A DNA stretch of 64,000 nucleotides from Pedobacter lusitanus. Lineage in GTDB: Bacteria; Bacteroidota; Bacteroidia; Sphingobacteriales; Sphingobacteriaceae. Where the stretch lies: positions 1,054,001 to 1,118,000 of the forward strand of contig NZ_CP157278.1 in NCBI RefSeq assembly GCF_040026395.1. Direction: 5' to 3'. A model generated the notes under the pieces. It did not search any database and was not told the origin of the DNA. It saw only the letters and a list, made by a program, of their open reading frames with translations. Positions 1 to 9,388 of this stretch are shown here, piece by piece (position 1 is the first letter of the stretch; each line of letters starts with the position of its first letter). Position numbers and translations under genes: made by a program.

Positions 1-1240
1 CCTTACTGCCTACATTGTAAAACAGATATCCAAGATCCGGGCTGATAGCATATTGTTCTGCCCGTGCAATACCGGTCCCTGTAATTTCTGCGTAATAGGA
101 CTGCGCATTGGTTTGACTGTTAAAACGGGCCAGGTATCTTTTCTCTGAGGCAGGATCTTTCAGCACAGCAAAGACTTCACCCCCGTTAAACCCGACCCAG
201 TTCATAAATAAAAGGTCTTTACCAGTAGAAAAACTGAATAATTTATCAGCGGGATCGGGAATAGTTGTACTTGAGGCAGCCGGATAAATATGTTTCACAA
301 AACGTTTATTGGTCTGATCGTACAATATGGCGGGCACCTCTGACGAAGTCTCATCATTAGCTACAAAAGGAGCTACAGTAAATGATTTTTTATCAATATC
401 AATATAATTTACCGGCGTTGCATAGTAAATATTTAAGGCCCTGAAATAGTAATAAACATTGCCTTTGCCCAGCATATAAGCTGCATTACTCCCCGCCTGT
501 CTGATCAGATCTGCATAAAAACCTGTTGGAATAGCTCCAAACATCTCATATTTAAGATCCATGGTTTTAGTCCATTTGAAGGTCTCGGGGTTAATCTTGG
601 TTGTTGTCTGATCCGTACCTACATACAGCCCATAGGAAATCTTATCCGGACCAATAAGCAAACCCGTACTGTAGGTATAGACCATAACCGGTTTTCCTTT
701 GAGTTCCAGTCCGGAGGCCGTGGTTTTCAGTAAATCGGTAATGAGCGTAAAATTCCCATCACTCTTTTTAGACAGCATATCCAGCCTGGCAGTCCCGCCA
801 ACTTCGGTGTTGAGTAACCAGCCCTCATTAATCTCATTTTTCACGTTTAACTGGAATCTTTTGATAAATTTAATTCCGGTGGTACGATCAGTAACCGTAT
901 AGTAAAAGGTATAACCCATGGGTGCCAGCCCCATAACCACATCCAGATTTTTTGTTTTGGCATAAGTATAGGTCGCATTTCCACCTAATCCGTTTGGCCC
1001 TTCATAAACCCAGGTATAACTGTATCTGGAAGTATCGCTCCCCTGGTCCATTGTGCTTTTAATCTCAGGTTTGAGCATAAACCGGGTACCGTAAATGGCA
1101 GTCACTGTATCATTGCTGCCCAAAGTGGTAAATTCTACCTTATTGACTTCTGTATAGGTATAATTACCCAGATCTTTTTTGCAGGAAAAAAGAATCAGCA
1201 CAGCAAAAATAACCAGGCAGATATATTTTGTTTTTAACAT
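1..1240 (-). CDS. PKD-like family lipoprotein of a SusC/D locus (partial)
   Basis: About 413 residues are visible; the C-terminus lies beyond the window edge. The protein starts MLKTKYICLV and has a lipoprotein signal ending ...LFSC with Cys20, followed by KKDLGNYTYTEVNKV. That opening and the following Ig/PKD-like segment are typical of the PKD-like lipoproteins that follow SusC, SusD and a DUF4843 protein in Bacteroidota. It is the last visible gene of the operon and begins 25 bp after the DUF4843 gene. It is probably a surface-exposed accessory glycan- or ligand-binding lipoprotein. The family call rests on the N-terminus and gene order; the substrate is unknown. Confidence 0.75.
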   Translation of the reverse strand, partial: MLKTKYICLVIFAVLILFSCKKDLGNYTYTEVNKVEFTTLGSNDTVTAIYGTRFMLKPEIKSTMDQGSDTSRYSYTWVYEGPNGLGGNATYTYAKTKNLDVVMGLAPMGYTFYYTVTDRTTGIKFIKRFQLNVKNEINEGWLLNTEVGGTARLDMLSKKSDGNFTLITDLLKTTASGLELKGKPVMVYTYSTGLLIGPDKISYGLYVGTDQTTTKINPETFKWTKTMDLKYEMFGAIPTGFYADLIRQAGSNAAYMLGKGNVYYYFRALNIYYATPVNYIDIDKKSFTVAPFVANDETSSEVPAILYDQTNKRFVKHIYPAASSTTIPDPADKLFSFSTGKDLLFMNWVGFNGGEVFAVLKDPASEKRYLARFNSQTNAQSYYAEITGTGIARAEQYAISPDLGYLFYNVGSK

Positions 1241-1265
1241 GATCGTTCGGTTTTGATAAATAAAA

Positions 1266-2027
1266 TTATTGTACATACTGCCCCATCATCATTTCAGTCC
1301 CGTCATCTTCATAAATGGTCTGGCCGGCAGTCTTCATCTCATTGAGATATCTTTGCATATAACCTCCGTAGGCTCCCTGTTCTCCTAAGGATGCAGTTGC
1401 ATCGAGATAAGCAGGGGTGATTTTCAGGATCTCCATGATCAGGTTCAATTTTTTCTGGGTAAAAACGCCAAGGTATCCGTCAAACCATAATTTTGGTTTT
1501 TTGAGCATATCATTTACATATATCCTGTACGTGATAAAGCTCTTCACCTTACCTGTCTGTTTATCCAGAACTTTATTATTCATCTGGTTGACAAAGTTGG
1601 AATTCGCCTGCAGATCCAGTAAAAGCGTAACAGTACGGGTACGCAGATCTGTAGTCCTGAAGAACTTTACCGGAATGGTATCCAGCAGCTTATTCTTTTT
1701 GATGGTCAGTGTTTTAGGAATCGGTGTATAATGTGTCCCTTCAACAGCAGTAGAAGCGGAATTAATAGTCAGGCTGTACTCCCGGTCGTGATCGGCCGGT
1801 GCTCCGGTAACTGCAACCACTATGTTTTTGACAGAGTCTTTTGCCAGCGCCAGTGAAAAGGATAAAACGGTAGAATCGGTAAGTACCTCTCCGCTGTAGG
1901 CAGGTAATCTGGCTGCTTCGTTAAAATAAATATCCGGCAGGCCTTCATAAGTCATCAGTTGTTTTTTACAGGAACCAGCTGTTACCAGGGTCAGCAATGC
2001 TGAAAGGCTATAAATAATTTTCTTCAT
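1266..2027 (-). CDS. DUF4843 domain lipoprotein
   Basis: This 253-residue protein has a lipoprotein signal with Cys20 (LVTAGSC). It lies directly downstream of a SusD gene, 11 bp after it, and upstream of a PKD-like lipoprotein. That SusC-SusD-DUF4843-PKD order is recurrent in Bacteroidota polysaccharide- or peptide-utilisation loci. The body is beta-rich (for example TVTLLLDLQANSNFVNQ), consistent with an Ig-like fold anchored at the outer membrane. No catalytic motif is visible. A surface ligand-binding accessory role is inferred from position. Confidence 0.75.
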   Translation of the reverse strand: MKKIIYSLSALLTLVTAGSCKKQLMTYEGLPDIYFNEAARLPAYSGEVLTDSTVLSFSLALAKDSVKNIVVAVTGAPADHDREYSLTINSASTAVEGTHYTPIPKTLTIKKNKLLDTIPVKFFRTTDLRTRTVTLLLDLQANSNFVNQMNNKVLDKQTGKVKSFITYRIYVNDMLKKPKLWFDGYLGVFTQKKLNLIMEILKITPAYLDATASLGEQGAYGGYMQRYLNEMKTAGQTIYEDDGTEMMMGQYVQ

Positions 2028-2038
2028 GTCTGTAGGGT

Positions 2039-3475
2039 TTAGCGGTACTGAGTTTCTGAAAGCGGCAGTGGCAAAACATAGTTAGCTGCACTCATGGTTA
2101 TATTTCCACTTCCTGAAGATCCGTTGGGAATGGTGGTTATCTTATTTCTTTTATAATAATAGAAGAGCTGCCCTTCTCCATAAAACTCTTTCTGATATTC
2201 TTTCTGCAATTCTTTACTCAATGCAGCTGCTGCAGTCAGACTCAGCAGGCCCCGGTTATTGCGAACCTTATTCAGATAAGTGAGTGCCTGAACCTGATCA
2301 GATGAGGATTCAGCAGCGATATAAAACATTTCGCTGATTTTGATCAATGGTATAGCAGAGCGGAAAGGTTTTGTTTTATCAATTACATCGGCATATTTAT
2401 AAAATGTCCGGTAAGTTTTTCCTCCGTTAGCCGGCACTACCCAGTTCAGGTTATAGCGGTAATCGTTTTCATTCGCTTCAAAAACTGTCGTTAAACGGCC
2501 TGGTATCGCAGCCAGAATCTTACTGTCTTCCAGAGCAGGATCAAACTCATTCTGATAATTACTGTATAACTGCGTGTTTTGTACACCAAAAATCATCTCT
2601 GTACTGAAAATTCTGTCAGGATTGATCTTTTCATTTAATGCATTGGCCGTTGTTGTCCATTTAAATTTATCCGCATTGCTGATCAGTACCTGTGCGGCTT
2701 GTAAGGCAGCGGTCTTATTTCCTCTGTATAAATTTACTCTCGCCTGCAGGGCTTTGACAGCAAAATAATTCATCCTGTAATTTCTGTTGCGCAGAAAATC
2801 TCCGCCATCCTGTAAACTGCCCGGCAGCACACCGCTGGTAATTACCGGGTCTTTTTTCAGCAGGTTTTCAGCTCTGGACAAATCTGCTGTAACCAGGTCC
2901 AGTACTTTATTTGCAGGCAGCAGGTCATTCACTGTTGTTTTACTTTGCTGATAATATGGGATGGAGGTTTTAACCGAGTCGGCAGAGTTATAGACCGGAC
3001 CAAATAAACGCAGCAGATCAAAATGCAGCATCGCTCTGATCCCTATCGCTTCGCCCTGAAAAAGAGAATCAGATGTAGCGTCCAATACGCCTTTATACTT
3101 GTTTACATTTTCAACAAATGCATTTGCATTCAGTATGGTTACATAAGCATTGGTCCATATTTCATCAATCTTATCCATTGATGACTTATCTGCATAAGCA
3201 TAAATTGATAGCTGATATAGTTTATGAGATGAACTGACATTATAGCGCTGCGCCAGTATATCTACTGTAGACAAGGTCAGGTTATCGCCATATAAATTAT
3301 TCTTAGTCAGGTTAATATACAAGCCATTGAGCGCATTGTTTATCCCCGTTCTACTGGTAAAAACCTGTTCTTCCAGAATTTTATCTTCAGGTTTAACATC
3401 CAGGTATTTTTTGCATCCGCAGAGGCTGCACGAAATGCTGATGATCAGCATCAGTTTAAAGTATATTATTTTCAT
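2039..3475 (-). CDS. SusD/RagB family outer-membrane lipoprotein
   Basis: This 478-residue lipoprotein has its lipobox LCGC at Cys21, followed by KKYLDVKPEDKILEEQVF, the hallmark SusD N-terminus. Helical TPR-like segments follow, and the C-terminal part carries AAESSSDQVQALTYLNKVRN and QKEYQKEFYGEGQLFYYYKR, typical of the SusD/RagB C-terminal domain. SusD proteins cap the SusC barrel and capture ligand at the cell surface. The gene lies 11 bp downstream of susC. The substrate cannot be read from sequence: there is no glycoside hydrolase, peptidase or lyase in the visible part of the operon. Confidence 0.93.
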   Translation of the reverse strand: MKIIYFKLMLIISISCSLCGCKKYLDVKPEDKILEEQVFTSRTGINNALNGLYINLTKNNLYGDNLTLSTVDILAQRYNVSSSHKLYQLSIYAYADKSSMDKIDEIWTNAYVTILNANAFVENVNKYKGVLDATSDSLFQGEAIGIRAMLHFDLLRLFGPVYNSADSVKTSIPYYQQSKTTVNDLLPANKVLDLVTADLSRAENLLKKDPVITSGVLPGSLQDGGDFLRNRNYRMNYFAVKALQARVNLYRGNKTAALQAAQVLISNADKFKWTTTANALNEKINPDRIFSTEMIFGVQNTQLYSNYQNEFDPALEDSKILAAIPGRLTTVFEANENDYRYNLNWVVPANGGKTYRTFYKYADVIDKTKPFRSAIPLIKISEMFYIAAESSSDQVQALTYLNKVRNNRGLLSLTAAAALSKELQKEYQKEFYGEGQLFYYYKRNKITTIPNGSSGSGNITMSAANYVLPLPLSETQYR

Positions 3476-3486
3476 AATTTGCTGAT

Positions 3487-6400
3487 TTAAAATGAGGCTC
3501 TTAGACTAAATGAAACTGTTTTGGAGAAAGGGTAATCAATCCCTCTTTCACTGAGTACAGAGGATACTCTGAAAATATCGTTTGCTATGGCGGTAAGATT
3601 AAGGGATCTCATACCTGCCTGTTTCAGCCATGCTTTGTTTTCAAAGGTGTACCCTATATTGACAGATTCTCCGCTGATGCTGTTTTCTCTTTGTACAAAA
3701 CGGGAAGACATAGGTGTTGTACTGGTTTGAGAAACGGCTTTAAAACGTGCAATATCTCCTGGTTGCTGCCAGCGGTCATATAGTGCCCGCTTATCCTGGT
3801 TATAGGCAATGTCCGAGTAAGAGATATTCTCTACTTTATTGTATAAAGCGGTATTAAAGATATCGGCACCAAATCTGTATCGTACATAAATGCCCAGATT
3901 AAATCCTTTATAAAAAAGACTGGTACTGAATACGCCTTCCACTGCCGGGTTGGTATTCCCCACTGATTGCAGGTTCGCAGTATTATAATCAAAGGTATAC
4001 TGCCCGTCTCTGGCCAGAAAAAGTTCTCTGCCTGTTGCCGGGTCAATACCTAAAGATTTAGCTGCCCAGATATCATCAGGGCTGTGTCCGTCTGTAAAAC
4101 GCAGTAAAGACTGATTGGCTTCCTGCTGCTTGTTTAATCCGCTCAGGGTATTACCAAATCCATCATATTTACTTTTATACATACTGCCGGTAATATTGAT
4201 ATTCCAGACAACCCGTTTATCCAGATTATAAACCGGAGAATACCCCATTTTTATCTCTGCACCACGGGTATTCAGATTTCCAACATTTAAAGGATAACTA
4301 AAAACTCCGGTAGAGGATGGTAAATTTGCTGCCACTACCAGTGGATTGGTGTATTTATTATAGGCATTGATATAGCCTGTGAAACGGTTATTAAACAGGG
4401 AGAAATCTAAACCTCCGCTAAATTGGGTGGTCTTTTGCGGGTCAAGGTCAGGGTTGCCGAGTGTATTGAGCGTTACCCCCTGTCCAAACTGATTATAATA
4501 AGCGTTACTGTTATAGCCGTAAACTGATACTGAGGTTATATTTCCATAATTCTGATTACCGGTAATCCCTATATTGGCATATAATTTTAACCGGTTGATC
4601 CATTTGGCTCTCTTCATAAAGGTCTCATTTTGCAGATTCCAGCCTATACCGGTTGAATAATAAGGGGAGAATTGTTTGTTGCTTCCAAAGGCTGTAGAGC
4701 CATCCAGACGGTAAGAAAAATCAAACAAATACCTGGTATTATAAGAATAATTGGCCGACAAGGTAGCATTCATCGTCCTGAAAACTCTTGAATAGGCGGA
4801 AGGTGCACCATTGGCCTGATAGGCATAGGCGAATGCAGGATTACCATCGCTCCCGGGAGGGAAACCTTCTGCGGTAAAAGCAATACTTCTGTTTTCACTG
4901 TTATTGATTTCTGCACGGGCATTGGCAGTGACAGAATGTTTCCCGTTAAATACCTTTCCATAGGTTAACAGGGCATTGGCCTGATAAGAAAAGTTATCAC
5001 TCTTGTTACTGGTTAATGTTCCGCGTTTTAATACTGATACTTTATCAAAAAAAGTATCTTCTGGTGATTTAAAAACTTCTTCATTCGTATTCCCTTTGAT
5101 CAGCTGCAAACCCGTCATCAGCTGTAATGCAGGCGTGATTTTATAGTTAAGCTGAAGATTGTTTTGTACTTCGAGGTTTTTAGTACCGTTTTTTGACGGA
5201 AGAAAAGCATTATACAAAGGGTTCCTGACAAACAGGGAATCATAATTTGAAGCTCTGCTCACTTCCAGGTACCGCTGGGAAGCATCTTTTAAAAAGTAAG
5301 GGTTTGCATTGACAAAATCCGAGAAAGAGCCATAAGGAGAGTTTTTCGCATCGTATCCTCTTACAAACAGGATATTGTTTACACTGATTTTCGATTTTCT
5401 GTAAGTCAGATTGATGCTTCCACTCCAGGTATCTCTTCCGGACCCTTTCATTGTTCCGCGCTGACTTTTATAATTTGCGCCCACGCCATAGGTGAATTCG
5501 GTTGTTCCACCTTCAAGATAAACTGAGTTATTCTCAGAAATTCCGGTTTGTACAGGTTCATTCAGCCAGTAACTGTTCACTCCTTTTTTAACCTGGGTCA
5601 GGTGTGTATTGTAAAGCTGATCCAGATAATACTGACTGTCTGCTGAACCTCTGTTAGAGGTATATCTCCCGGATAATCTCTCGAATTCGAGCTTCTCAGT
5701 TGCATTCATCATGTTATATCCCGATAAGTCAGGACTCTCCAGTCTGAAGTCATTGGTATAGGTAATCCGCAGCTCTCCGGCTCTTGGCTTTAAGGTTTGT
5801 ATGACAACTACTCCGTTTGATGCTTTGGCTCCGTACAAAGCTGTAGAAGCTGCATCTTTGAGAATCGTTACCCCAGCTACCCTGTTCATATCCAGATCGA
5901 CAATAGTTTGCAGGGTTGTTTCAAACCCGTCAAGAATAAAAAGGGGTTGGTTAGGGTCTGTAGCAAACTGATCTTTCAGCGTTGCGCTTGGAATACTTGT
6001 TTTTCCGCGCACTTCAATCTGCGGCAGTTTATTCGGGTTGGAACCCGCCAGATTATTTTCTATCAGCAAAAAAGAAGGATCCATCGTTCGTAAACTCTGA
6101 ATAATGTTATTGTTGCCGATAGCTTTCAGCTGATCGCCGGAGAAAGTCACTGTAGCACCGGTAAAGCTATCTTTCTTCCGGGTGATCCCGGTTCCGGTAA
6201 CGACAATCTCGTTATCCAGTGTTGTGGTGGTTTCTTTGATAATCACGGCCAGCATTAAAGGCTGATCATTTCTGACAATTCCATTGACAACTTTGGCTGC
6301 ATATCCTACATAAGTAATTATAAAGCTGTAAGCTCCGGCTGGCAATTTTGGGAAACGGAAAGTTCCGTCTTTGCCCGTGGCCGTGACCGTCCGGGCATTG

Positions 6401-6933
6401 GTACTTTTATTGACAGCAACGACTGATGCTCCGGCAATCAGTTCACCTTTTTCATCCCGGACTATTCCTCTTACCTCACCAGGAGCAACAGCATGAAAGC
6501 CTGCCGCATCTTCAGTTTTTTCTCTGAGTTTTACGACTATGGTTTTATTGGCAATTGCATAGGTTAAAGGTTCGTTATTAAAAATTGCATCGAGTACCAT
6601 ATTCAGAGATGCATTATTAAAATAAACATCAATGGCATGGCTGGTTTTTAATTTATCCTGCTGCCAGATAACATCGTAACCGGTTTGTTTAGTGATCTCT
6701 TTAAAGACAATATCGAGTGTGATATTCTTTTTACGGAGCGTGATTTTTTGTGCAAAAGACCTGGCACTTACCTGGATCAGGAAAGTGCACAGCAAGAGCG
6801 CAATAATATTAAAACGCATAATTATTCGTTTTTTAAGTTCCTGGCTTATCCTGAATTGGATATGGGATTTCCGGCCAGGAAAAATCATTTTGTAGCCCAG
6901 GGGGATACATAACCAAGTATAAGTTTTATACAT
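3487..6933 (-). CDS. SusC/RagA family TonB-linked outer-membrane protein with STN domain
   Basis: This is the TonB-dependent importer that pairs with the downstream SusD. From the longest start it has 1148 residues. An internal Met at residue 39 (codon ending at 6819) begins MRFNIIALLLC, a normal signal peptide ending SFAQ, and is an equally good start. Domains in order: STN/secretin-like (about 60-115, ITLRKKNITLDIVFKEI), CarboxypepD_reg (about 150-230), plug with the SusC signature (AGVTILKDAASTALYGAKA, about 360), then a 22-strand barrel ending in Phe. The STN domain implies signalling to the FecR anti-sigma encoded upstream. A 163-bp gap carrying a hairpin separates it from fecR. Confidence 0.93.
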   Translation of the reverse strand: MYKTYTWLCIPLGYKMIFPGRKSHIQFRISQELKKRIIMRFNIIALLLCTFLIQVSARSFAQKITLRKKNITLDIVFKEITKQTGYDVIWQQDKLKTSHAIDVYFNNASLNMVLDAIFNNEPLTYAIANKTIVVKLREKTEDAAGFHAVAPGEVRGIVRDEKGELIAGASVVAVNKSTNARTVTATGKDGTFRFPKLPAGAYSFIITYVGYAAKVVNGIVRNDQPLMLAVIIKETTTTLDNEIVVTGTGITRKKDSFTGATVTFSGDQLKAIGNNNIIQSLRTMDPSFLLIENNLAGSNPNKLPQIEVRGKTSIPSATLKDQFATDPNQPLFILDGFETTLQTIVDLDMNRVAGVTILKDAASTALYGAKASNGVVVIQTLKPRAGELRITYTNDFRLESPDLSGYNMMNATEKLEFERLSGRYTSNRGSADSQYYLDQLYNTHLTQVKKGVNSYWLNEPVQTGISENNSVYLEGGTTEFTYGVGANYKSQRGTMKGSGRDTWSGSINLTYRKSKISVNNILFVRGYDAKNSPYGSFSDFVNANPYFLKDASQRYLEVSRASNYDSLFVRNPLYNAFLPSKNGTKNLEVQNNLQLNYKITPALQLMTGLQLIKGNTNEEVFKSPEDTFFDKVSVLKRGTLTSNKSDNFSYQANALLTYGKVFNGKHSVTANARAEINNSENRSIAFTAEGFPPGSDGNPAFAYAYQANGAPSAYSRVFRTMNATLSANYSYNTRYLFDFSYRLDGSTAFGSNKQFSPYYSTGIGWNLQNETFMKRAKWINRLKLYANIGITGNQNYGNITSVSVYGYNSNAYYNQFGQGVTLNTLGNPDLDPQKTTQFSGGLDFSLFNNRFTGYINAYNKYTNPLVVAANLPSSTGVFSYPLNVGNLNTRGAEIKMGYSPVYNLDKRVVWNINITGSMYKSKYDGFGNTLSGLNKQQEANQSLLRFTDGHSPDDIWAAKSLGIDPATGRELFLARDGQYTFDYNTANLQSVGNTNPAVEGVFSTSLFYKGFNLGIYVRYRFGADIFNTALYNKVENISYSDIAYNQDKRALYDRWQQPGDIARFKAVSQTSTTPMSSRFVQRENSISGESVNIGYTFENKAWLKQAGMRSLNLTAIANDIFRVSSVLSERGIDYPFSKTVSFSLRASF

Positions 6934-6999
6934 TTGTTTAGTTTAGGTTTGTTAAGACAATTGGCTTAATTTTTTTAACAGGAAAGACCTAAGCATTTA

Positions 7000-7027
7000 G
7001 TCAGGTAGCGGTTGCACCCGCCCTGAC
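7000..7027. other. Hairpin between anti-sigma and susC of locus 1
   Basis: GTCAGG at 7000-7005 pairs with CCTGAC at 7022-7027, and an inner GCGG/CCGC pairing extends the stem. On the plus strand it is followed by six Ts, terminator-like. The transcribed genes on both sides are on the minus strand, where the T run would lie before the hairpin. It could be an attenuator or processing site separating sigma/anti-sigma from susC. The structure is seen; the function is inferred. Confidence 0.4.
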
Positions 7028-7096
7028 TTTTTTCGCTTAAGACAATAACGTTCAGGGATCTCTTTGTTGAATTTTCATGTGGTTCGTAAATTTAGT

Positions 7097-8287
7097 TTAG
7101 GGTTCCTTGGTTGGTTGATTTTTTGTTTTGGGTTTGGAGAGAATTACTTTACTCCCCTGAATCCGGAACTGAAAAGTATTGGTCAGTTCCAGTTTTTTCA
7201 ATAACTCTGAAACATTCTCAAAACGGGAAATAGTCCCGCTAAAGCGTTCCTTTTTAATCGCTTCATCCTGATATTCTACACTGAGATTATACCAGCGTGC
7301 TATCTTCTTCATGATGCTGACAATGTCTTCATCATTAAATTTAAACTTCCCGTTTCTCCAGGCCATAACTTCATCCAGATCTGCCGGATGTATCGTTAAA
7401 AGACCGTCTTGTTTAAGCGCTTCTTCTCCTGGTTTAAGGAGCCTGAACTTTTTGCCGTTAATCTCTGAAACTCTTACACTACCTTCAAGTAGTGTAGTAT
7501 GAATTGTGGTTTCGTCGGGATAGCAGTTAATATTAAAATGTGTACCCAGCACCTCTACCAGCTGTCCGTTGCCGGAATTGCCGGGTGTAATGACTCTGAA
7601 AGGTCTGCTTTGTTCATGTTTTACCTCAAAATAACCTTCTCCGGTTAGTTCGACCCTCCGTTCACGTGCATTAAAAACTGTTGGGTATTTTAATGAAGAT
7701 CCTGCATTAAGCCAGACTTTAGTTCCATCGGGGAGATTAACGCGATATTCTCCTCCATTGGGCGTTTGTATCGTATTAAAGGAGATTTCCTGATTTGTTT
7801 TTGCGGTTTGCGATGAGGCATAGCTGATTTGTCCATCTGCAGTTTTAGCAATAGTTACTCCCTGCTGCTCGGCGATTTTACCATCAGCGGCTACATCCAG
7901 ATTGATTGTTCTGCCATTGGAAAGGGTGAGTAAAGCTTTAGCTGAACCCGGTTTTACATCGTTAGCCAGCTGATTTACAGGCTGCTTGTATTGAGTATTA
8001 TAATTAAACAGATATACTCCTGTTCCAATTAAAAGGAAAACTGCTGCAGCTGCAATCAGCTTAGGCCATAGTTTAAAAGTTTTTGCGGGTGATTCAGCTA
8101 AGCCTGCTTTGGCAAGTGTACCGGACCAGAGTTCTGCTTTCAGATGATCTACTTTTTGTTCAACTACCGTCAGATCCTGCGCCTTGGCTTCCTTTAAATA
8201 CCAATGTTCAACAATTGCTCTTTCCTGAGCAGTTGCCGTACCTTTATTGTATTTTTCCAGTAAATGAAGTGCTTCTTCTTTTTGCAT
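7097..8287 (-). CDS. FecR family anti-sigma factor
   Basis: This is a 396-residue inner-membrane anti-sigma. Residues 1-70 form the cytoplasmic helical domain (EEALHLLEKYNKGTATAQERAI). One transmembrane segment follows at about 77-94. The periplasmic FecR domain spans about 175-270 (TPNGGEYRVNLPDGTKVWLN, LTGEGYFEVKH, VLGTHFNI). The C-terminal DUF4974/STN-like domain spans about 315-385 (FKFNDEDIVSIMKKIARWYN). It should hold the upstream ECF sigma factor inactive and receive a signal from the STN domain of the downstream SusC. It starts 81 bp after the sigma gene. Confidence 0.93.
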   Translation of the reverse strand: MQKEEALHLLEKYNKGTATAQERAIVEHWYLKEAKAQDLTVVEQKVDHLKAELWSGTLAKAGLAESPAKTFKLWPKLIAAAAVFLLIGTGVYLFNYNTQYKQPVNQLANDVKPGSAKALLTLSNGRTINLDVAADGKIAEQQGVTIAKTADGQISYASSQTAKTNQEISFNTIQTPNGGEYRVNLPDGTKVWLNAGSSLKYPTVFNARERRVELTGEGYFEVKHEQSRPFRVITPGNSGNGQLVEVLGTHFNINCYPDETTIHTTLLEGSVRVSEINGKKFRLLKPGEEALKQDGLLTIHPADLDEVMAWRNGKFKFNDEDIVSIMKKIARWYNLSVEYQDEAIKKERFSGTISRFENVSELLKKLELTNTFQFRIQGSKVILSKPKTKNQPTKEP

Positions 8288-8368
8288 AACTAATTACTCA
8301 GAGTGATCCTTGTATAATAGTGAAACAGTTTAAAGAAGCCTGGGTAGTAGATGAATTTAAAATAATTT

Positions 8369-8947
8369 TCATCTTAAAAATATGAGCCATAAAATGCTTG
8401 CTCCCGCTACCCCCAGATTACTACGGATTAGTTTTAAAGCATTACTGATCTGTTTTTTGACAGTCTTGTCTGATAGACCCAGCTTCAGCGCAATTTCTTT
8501 ATGTGAGAGGTTTTCCTTACGGCTTAATTCAAAGATGATCCGCATTTTGTCAGGAAGCTTAGCAATTTCTCTTTCAAGAGCATTAGCCAGATCTTTTTCA
8601 TCCAGCTGATCCAGCGTCACATTACTCATTTCGTGGCTAAACGAACCCAGGGAAGTCAGATAATCACTGCGGACTTTATTTTGCTGCACCAGATTCAATA
8701 CTTTATTTCTTGCAGCTACGTACAGGTAACCGGAAATATTAGTACTCTGTATAGTCTCTTTTTTCAGCCAGAAAGTACTGAAAAGCTCCTGAATAACATC
8801 TTTGGCTTCTTCTTCATCCCTCAGCATCCGAAAAACATGAAGGTACATTACCTTCCAGTAACGATCATAAATCTCCGTAAAAGCAGCTTCATCACCCTCT
8901 TTCAATAAGCCGAGTAAATGCTGATCTGAAAATTTCGAATACATCAT
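8369..8947 (-). CDS. ECF sigma-70 family RNA polymerase sigma factor
   Basis: This 192-residue sigma factor has region 2 at about 20-85 (FTEIYDRYWKVMYLHVFRML, EEEAKDVIQELFSTFW) and region 4 at about 125-175 (LPDKMRIIFELSRKENLSH, then an HTH GLSDKTVKKQI). A short hydrophobic tail (GASILWLIFLR) ends it, common in SusC-associated ECF factors of Bacteroidota. It heads locus 1 and presumably drives its susCD genes when the FecR partner releases it. Met1 and Met2 are adjacent, so the start is uncertain by one codon. Confidence 0.93.
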   Translation of the reverse strand: MMYSKFSDQHLLGLLKEGDEAAFTEIYDRYWKVMYLHVFRMLRDEEEAKDVIQELFSTFWLKKETIQSTNISGYLYVAARNKVLNLVQQNKVRSDYLTSLGSFSHEMSNVTLDQLDEKDLANALEREIAKLPDKMRIIFELSRKENLSHKEIALKLGLSDKTVKKQISNALKLIRSNLGVAGASILWLIFLR

Positions 8948-8991
8948 TGATGAATAGTAGCCTGAAAAGCTCCGGCTAAAAGAGGTAGATT

Positions 8992-9026
8992 AATAATAGT
9001 TCCTTTTTGCATAGATAACTATTATT
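8992..9026. promoter_or_regulatory. 10-bp inverted repeat upstream of the locus 1 sigma gene
   Basis: AATAATAGTT (8992-9001) is repeated inverted as AACTATTATT (9017-9026) with a 15-nt spacer, 45 bp upstream of the sigma-factor start. There is no T run after it, so an operator-like site is as plausible as a terminator for the small gene upstream. The role is inferred only. Confidence 0.25.
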
Positions 9027-9105
9027 CCGGGGACAAAGAAATCAAATAAATATTCGGGTGGGATACTCTTAGTATAAAGGCATTGTATCTGGTTTTATAT
9101 AGAAA

Positions 9106-9339
9106 TCAATTTTTTCCTTGTCTATCAGTTACGATCAATGCACCGGGAACTGTTTTTTTAGTTCCAAATTCGTAAGCAGTCCCATAGATTATCGGGTTAT
9201 GCTTTTGATTTGATTTTTTGATGGTCAATTCAAAAGCGCCATCTTTTTTCTGGATAAACCCTTGTTTTATAGCGCAGCCAGAAATAAAAATTGTAAAAAG
9301 GAGAAGAACAGATATGTTAATCAGATGTTTGCGATTCAT
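9106..9339 (-). CDS. Small lipoprotein, possibly a truncated CarboxypepD_reg-type protein
   Basis: This 77-residue protein has a clear lipoprotein signal (LFTIFISGC, Cys22). The C-terminal half reads NPIIYGTAYEFGTKKTVPGALIVT, resembling the first strands of a carboxypeptidase regulatory-like (Ig) domain, and then stops. A full domain would need about 50 more residues, and neither shifted frame after the stop continues it. It is either a genuine short lipoprotein or a remnant. It is divergent from the disrupted secreted-protein gene, with about 50 bp between their starts. No function is assigned. Confidence 0.55.
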   Translation of the reverse strand: MNRKHLINISVLLLFTIFISGCAIKQGFIQKKDGAFELTIKKSNQKHNPIIYGTAYEFGTKKTVPGALIVTDRQGKN

Positions 9340-9388
9340 TGATTAAATGATAATACTCTACTATAAATTATCGTGAATTATTTAATTT

